A DNA stretch of 48,453 bases from Paulinella micropora (Eukaryota > Cercozoa > Imbricatea > Euglyphida): contig BJOX01000200.1 in the NCBI GenBank assembly GCA_009731375.1, positions 579,265-627,717 of the forward strand. Reading direction: 5' to 3'. The notes under the pieces were generated by a model. It was not told where the DNA came from and made no database searches. It saw only the letters and a list, made by a program, of their open reading frames with translations. The position numbers were made by a program, and so were the translations under genes. Position 1 is the first letter of the stretch, and each line of letters begins with the position of its first letter. Of the stretch, positions 46,776 through 48,453 are shown in pieces.

Positions 46776-47550
46776 GTTCTATCTATCTATCTATCTATCT
46801 ATCTATATATCTATTTATCTATCTATCTCAGTAGCGTGTGATCTAGCAGATATGCATACGAAACGCCTTGTATTGTTTTGAATGGTGTTGTATTGTATTC
46901 TATGGATATTTTATTGGTATGTGTTGGACTTAGGCTTAGGGTCAGTGTATTGTATTGTATTGTATTGGATGGATATTTTATTGGTATATATTGGAGTTAG
47001 GCTTAGGGACAGTGCATTGTATTGTATGTATTGTATTCTATGGATATTTTATTGGTATGTGTTGGGGTTAGGGTATGGGTCAGTGCATTGCATTCTATTG
47101 TGTTGTATTGTATTGTATTGTATTGAATTGTATTGTATTGTATTGTATTGTATTCTATGGATATTTTATTGGTATGTGTTGGAGTTAGGCTTAGGGTCAG
47201 TGCGTTGTATTGTATTGTATGTATTGTATTTTATTGTATTATATTGTATTGTATTGTATTGTATTGTATTCTATGGATATTTTATTGGTATGTGTTGGAG
47301 TTAGGCTTAGGGTCAGTATTGCATTGTATTGTATTGTATTGTATTGTATTCTATGGATATTTTATTGGTATGTGTTGGGGTTAGGGTATGGGTCAGTGCA
47401 TTCCATTGTATTGTATTGTATTGTATTGTATTTTATTGTATTGTATTGTATTGTATTGTATTGCATTGCATTGTATTGTATTGTATTGTATTGTGTTGTA
47501 TGGTTTTGTATGGATATGTTATCTTGGCATGTGTGTGTGTGTGTGTCCAG
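46776..47550. repeat. Intron: partial exon-44 copy, (TTGTA)n minisatellite
   Basis: 46832-46866 resembles the middle of exon 44 (TAGCGTGTGATCTAGCAGAT). A unit with TATGGATATTTTATTGGTAT and TTAGGCTTAGGGTCAGTG plus (TTGTA)n recurs about six times from 46899. The last intron stretch (ATGGATATGTTATCTTGGCA) is a variant of the same unit. Confidence 0.88.
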
Positions 47551-47648
47551 GGCCCTATCCTGCTGCAGATTCCAGCCGTTGGTGCAGTGGCGTGTGACAT
47601 AGACAATTTGCACATGAAAAGAGTCAGCGTCGGGCCCGTAGCAGCGAG
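47551..47648 (+). CDS. Exon 44: GPILLQIPAVGAVACDIDNL
   Basis: GTGTCCAG precedes and GTATAG follows. It is 98 nt, phase 0 to 2, ending HMKRVSVGPVAA. The I-P-A-V-G-A-V segment echoes FIPVGAV in exon 34, so it may be a second related motif. It is the last exon seen; the gene continues to the right in phase 2. Confidence 0.82.
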
Positions 47649-47961
47649 GTATAGCTCGATAGATAGACAGGCAGATAAGTAGATAGGTAGGAAGATAGGA
47701 AGATATAGATGCTTGGCATATGAAAGGAGTGAGTGTGGGACGTGTAGCAGCAACGTAGCTCGGTAGATAAGACAGGCAGATAGGTAAGATAGGTAGATAG
47801 GTAGATAGATATAGATACTTGGTATATGAAAGGAGTGAGTGTCGGCCCTGTCGCAGCCAGGTAGCTCGATAGATAGACAGGCAGATAGGTAGATAGGTAG
47901 ATAGATATAGATGCTTGGGACATGAAAGGAGTGAGTGCGGGGAAACTGTAGAGGGAAGGAC

Positions 47962-47996
<35 letters not shown>

Positions 47997-48060
47997 ATAG
48001 CGTGCTATCTAGCAGATGTGCATATGAAACCAGTCAGTCTTTGGTCTGTAACGGCCAGTT
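47649..48060 (+). repeat. Four partial 3' copies of exon 44
   Basis: ATGAAAGGAGTGAGTG-type copies lie at about 47709-47755, 47818-47861, 47910-47951 and 47998-48051, separated by (GATA)n/(GGTA)n or (GA)n. The second ends CAGCCAG|GTAGCT and so keeps a donor. Confidence 0.88.

Positions 48061-48453
<393 letters not shown>

Overview
The window is eukaryotic DNA: GT-AG introns, no prokaryotic gene layout, about nine tenths short tandem repeats, and eight N gaps. The lineage cannot be fixed from sequence alone. Exons rich in acidic, Ser, Thr and Ala runs, in a repeat-rich genome with many tiny exons, would suit an alveolate protist (coccidian or chromerid), but this is a guess. No rRNA, tRNA, CRISPR or complete second gene was found.

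The main result is that the non-repetitive islands between the microsatellites are mostly exons of one very large plus-strand gene that enters from the left and leaves to the right. I located 44 candidate exons between 1388 and 47648, mostly 18-150 nt, starting after AG and ending at GT. Their reading phases fit at nearly every junction, giving about 3.6 kb of open frame (about 1,200 codons) from 46 kb. One join, in the stretch holding the 763-N gap (20677-23746), does not close, so an exon is probably missing there. The predicted protein has a long acidic, low-complexity N-terminal half (exons 1-24), a middle part resembling the EcsC family (exons 29-35), and a C-terminal part with at least two hydrophobic, probably membrane-spanning segments (exons 39-44).

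Repeats and exons are entangled. Beside many exons lie tandem arrays of partial exon copies separated by microsatellite. Copies upstream of an exon generally keep the acceptor and the 5' part of the exon; copies downstream keep the 3' part and the donor. The largest array (14548-17547) has 22 partial copies ending in one complete exon; others have about 16, 9, 6, 5 and 4 copies. Donors are usually continuous with the microsatellite (GTATGTATG, GTATCTATC, GTACATAC), so intron repeat register is locked to the splice site.

By region: 1-1387 holds dispersed repeats and a dead Tc1/mariner element. 1388-13734 holds exons 1-15 in TATG, CATA, TATC, GATT and TTCC repeats. 13735-18609 holds the Ser-rich exon 16, the 23-copy array and exons 17-18. 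18610-23746 is mainly repeats, dispersed elements and the largest gap. 23747-31987 holds exons 20-27 with their arrays. 32219-33300 is an inverted-repeat element. 33607-37142 encodes the EcsC-like core. 37143-41274 has unclassified mobile-element relics around exon 35. 41275-48453 holds the membrane part, a perfect 134-bp-arm palindrome and the last exon seen. All introns inside the gene were assigned by eye; transcript data would be needed to confirm the model.
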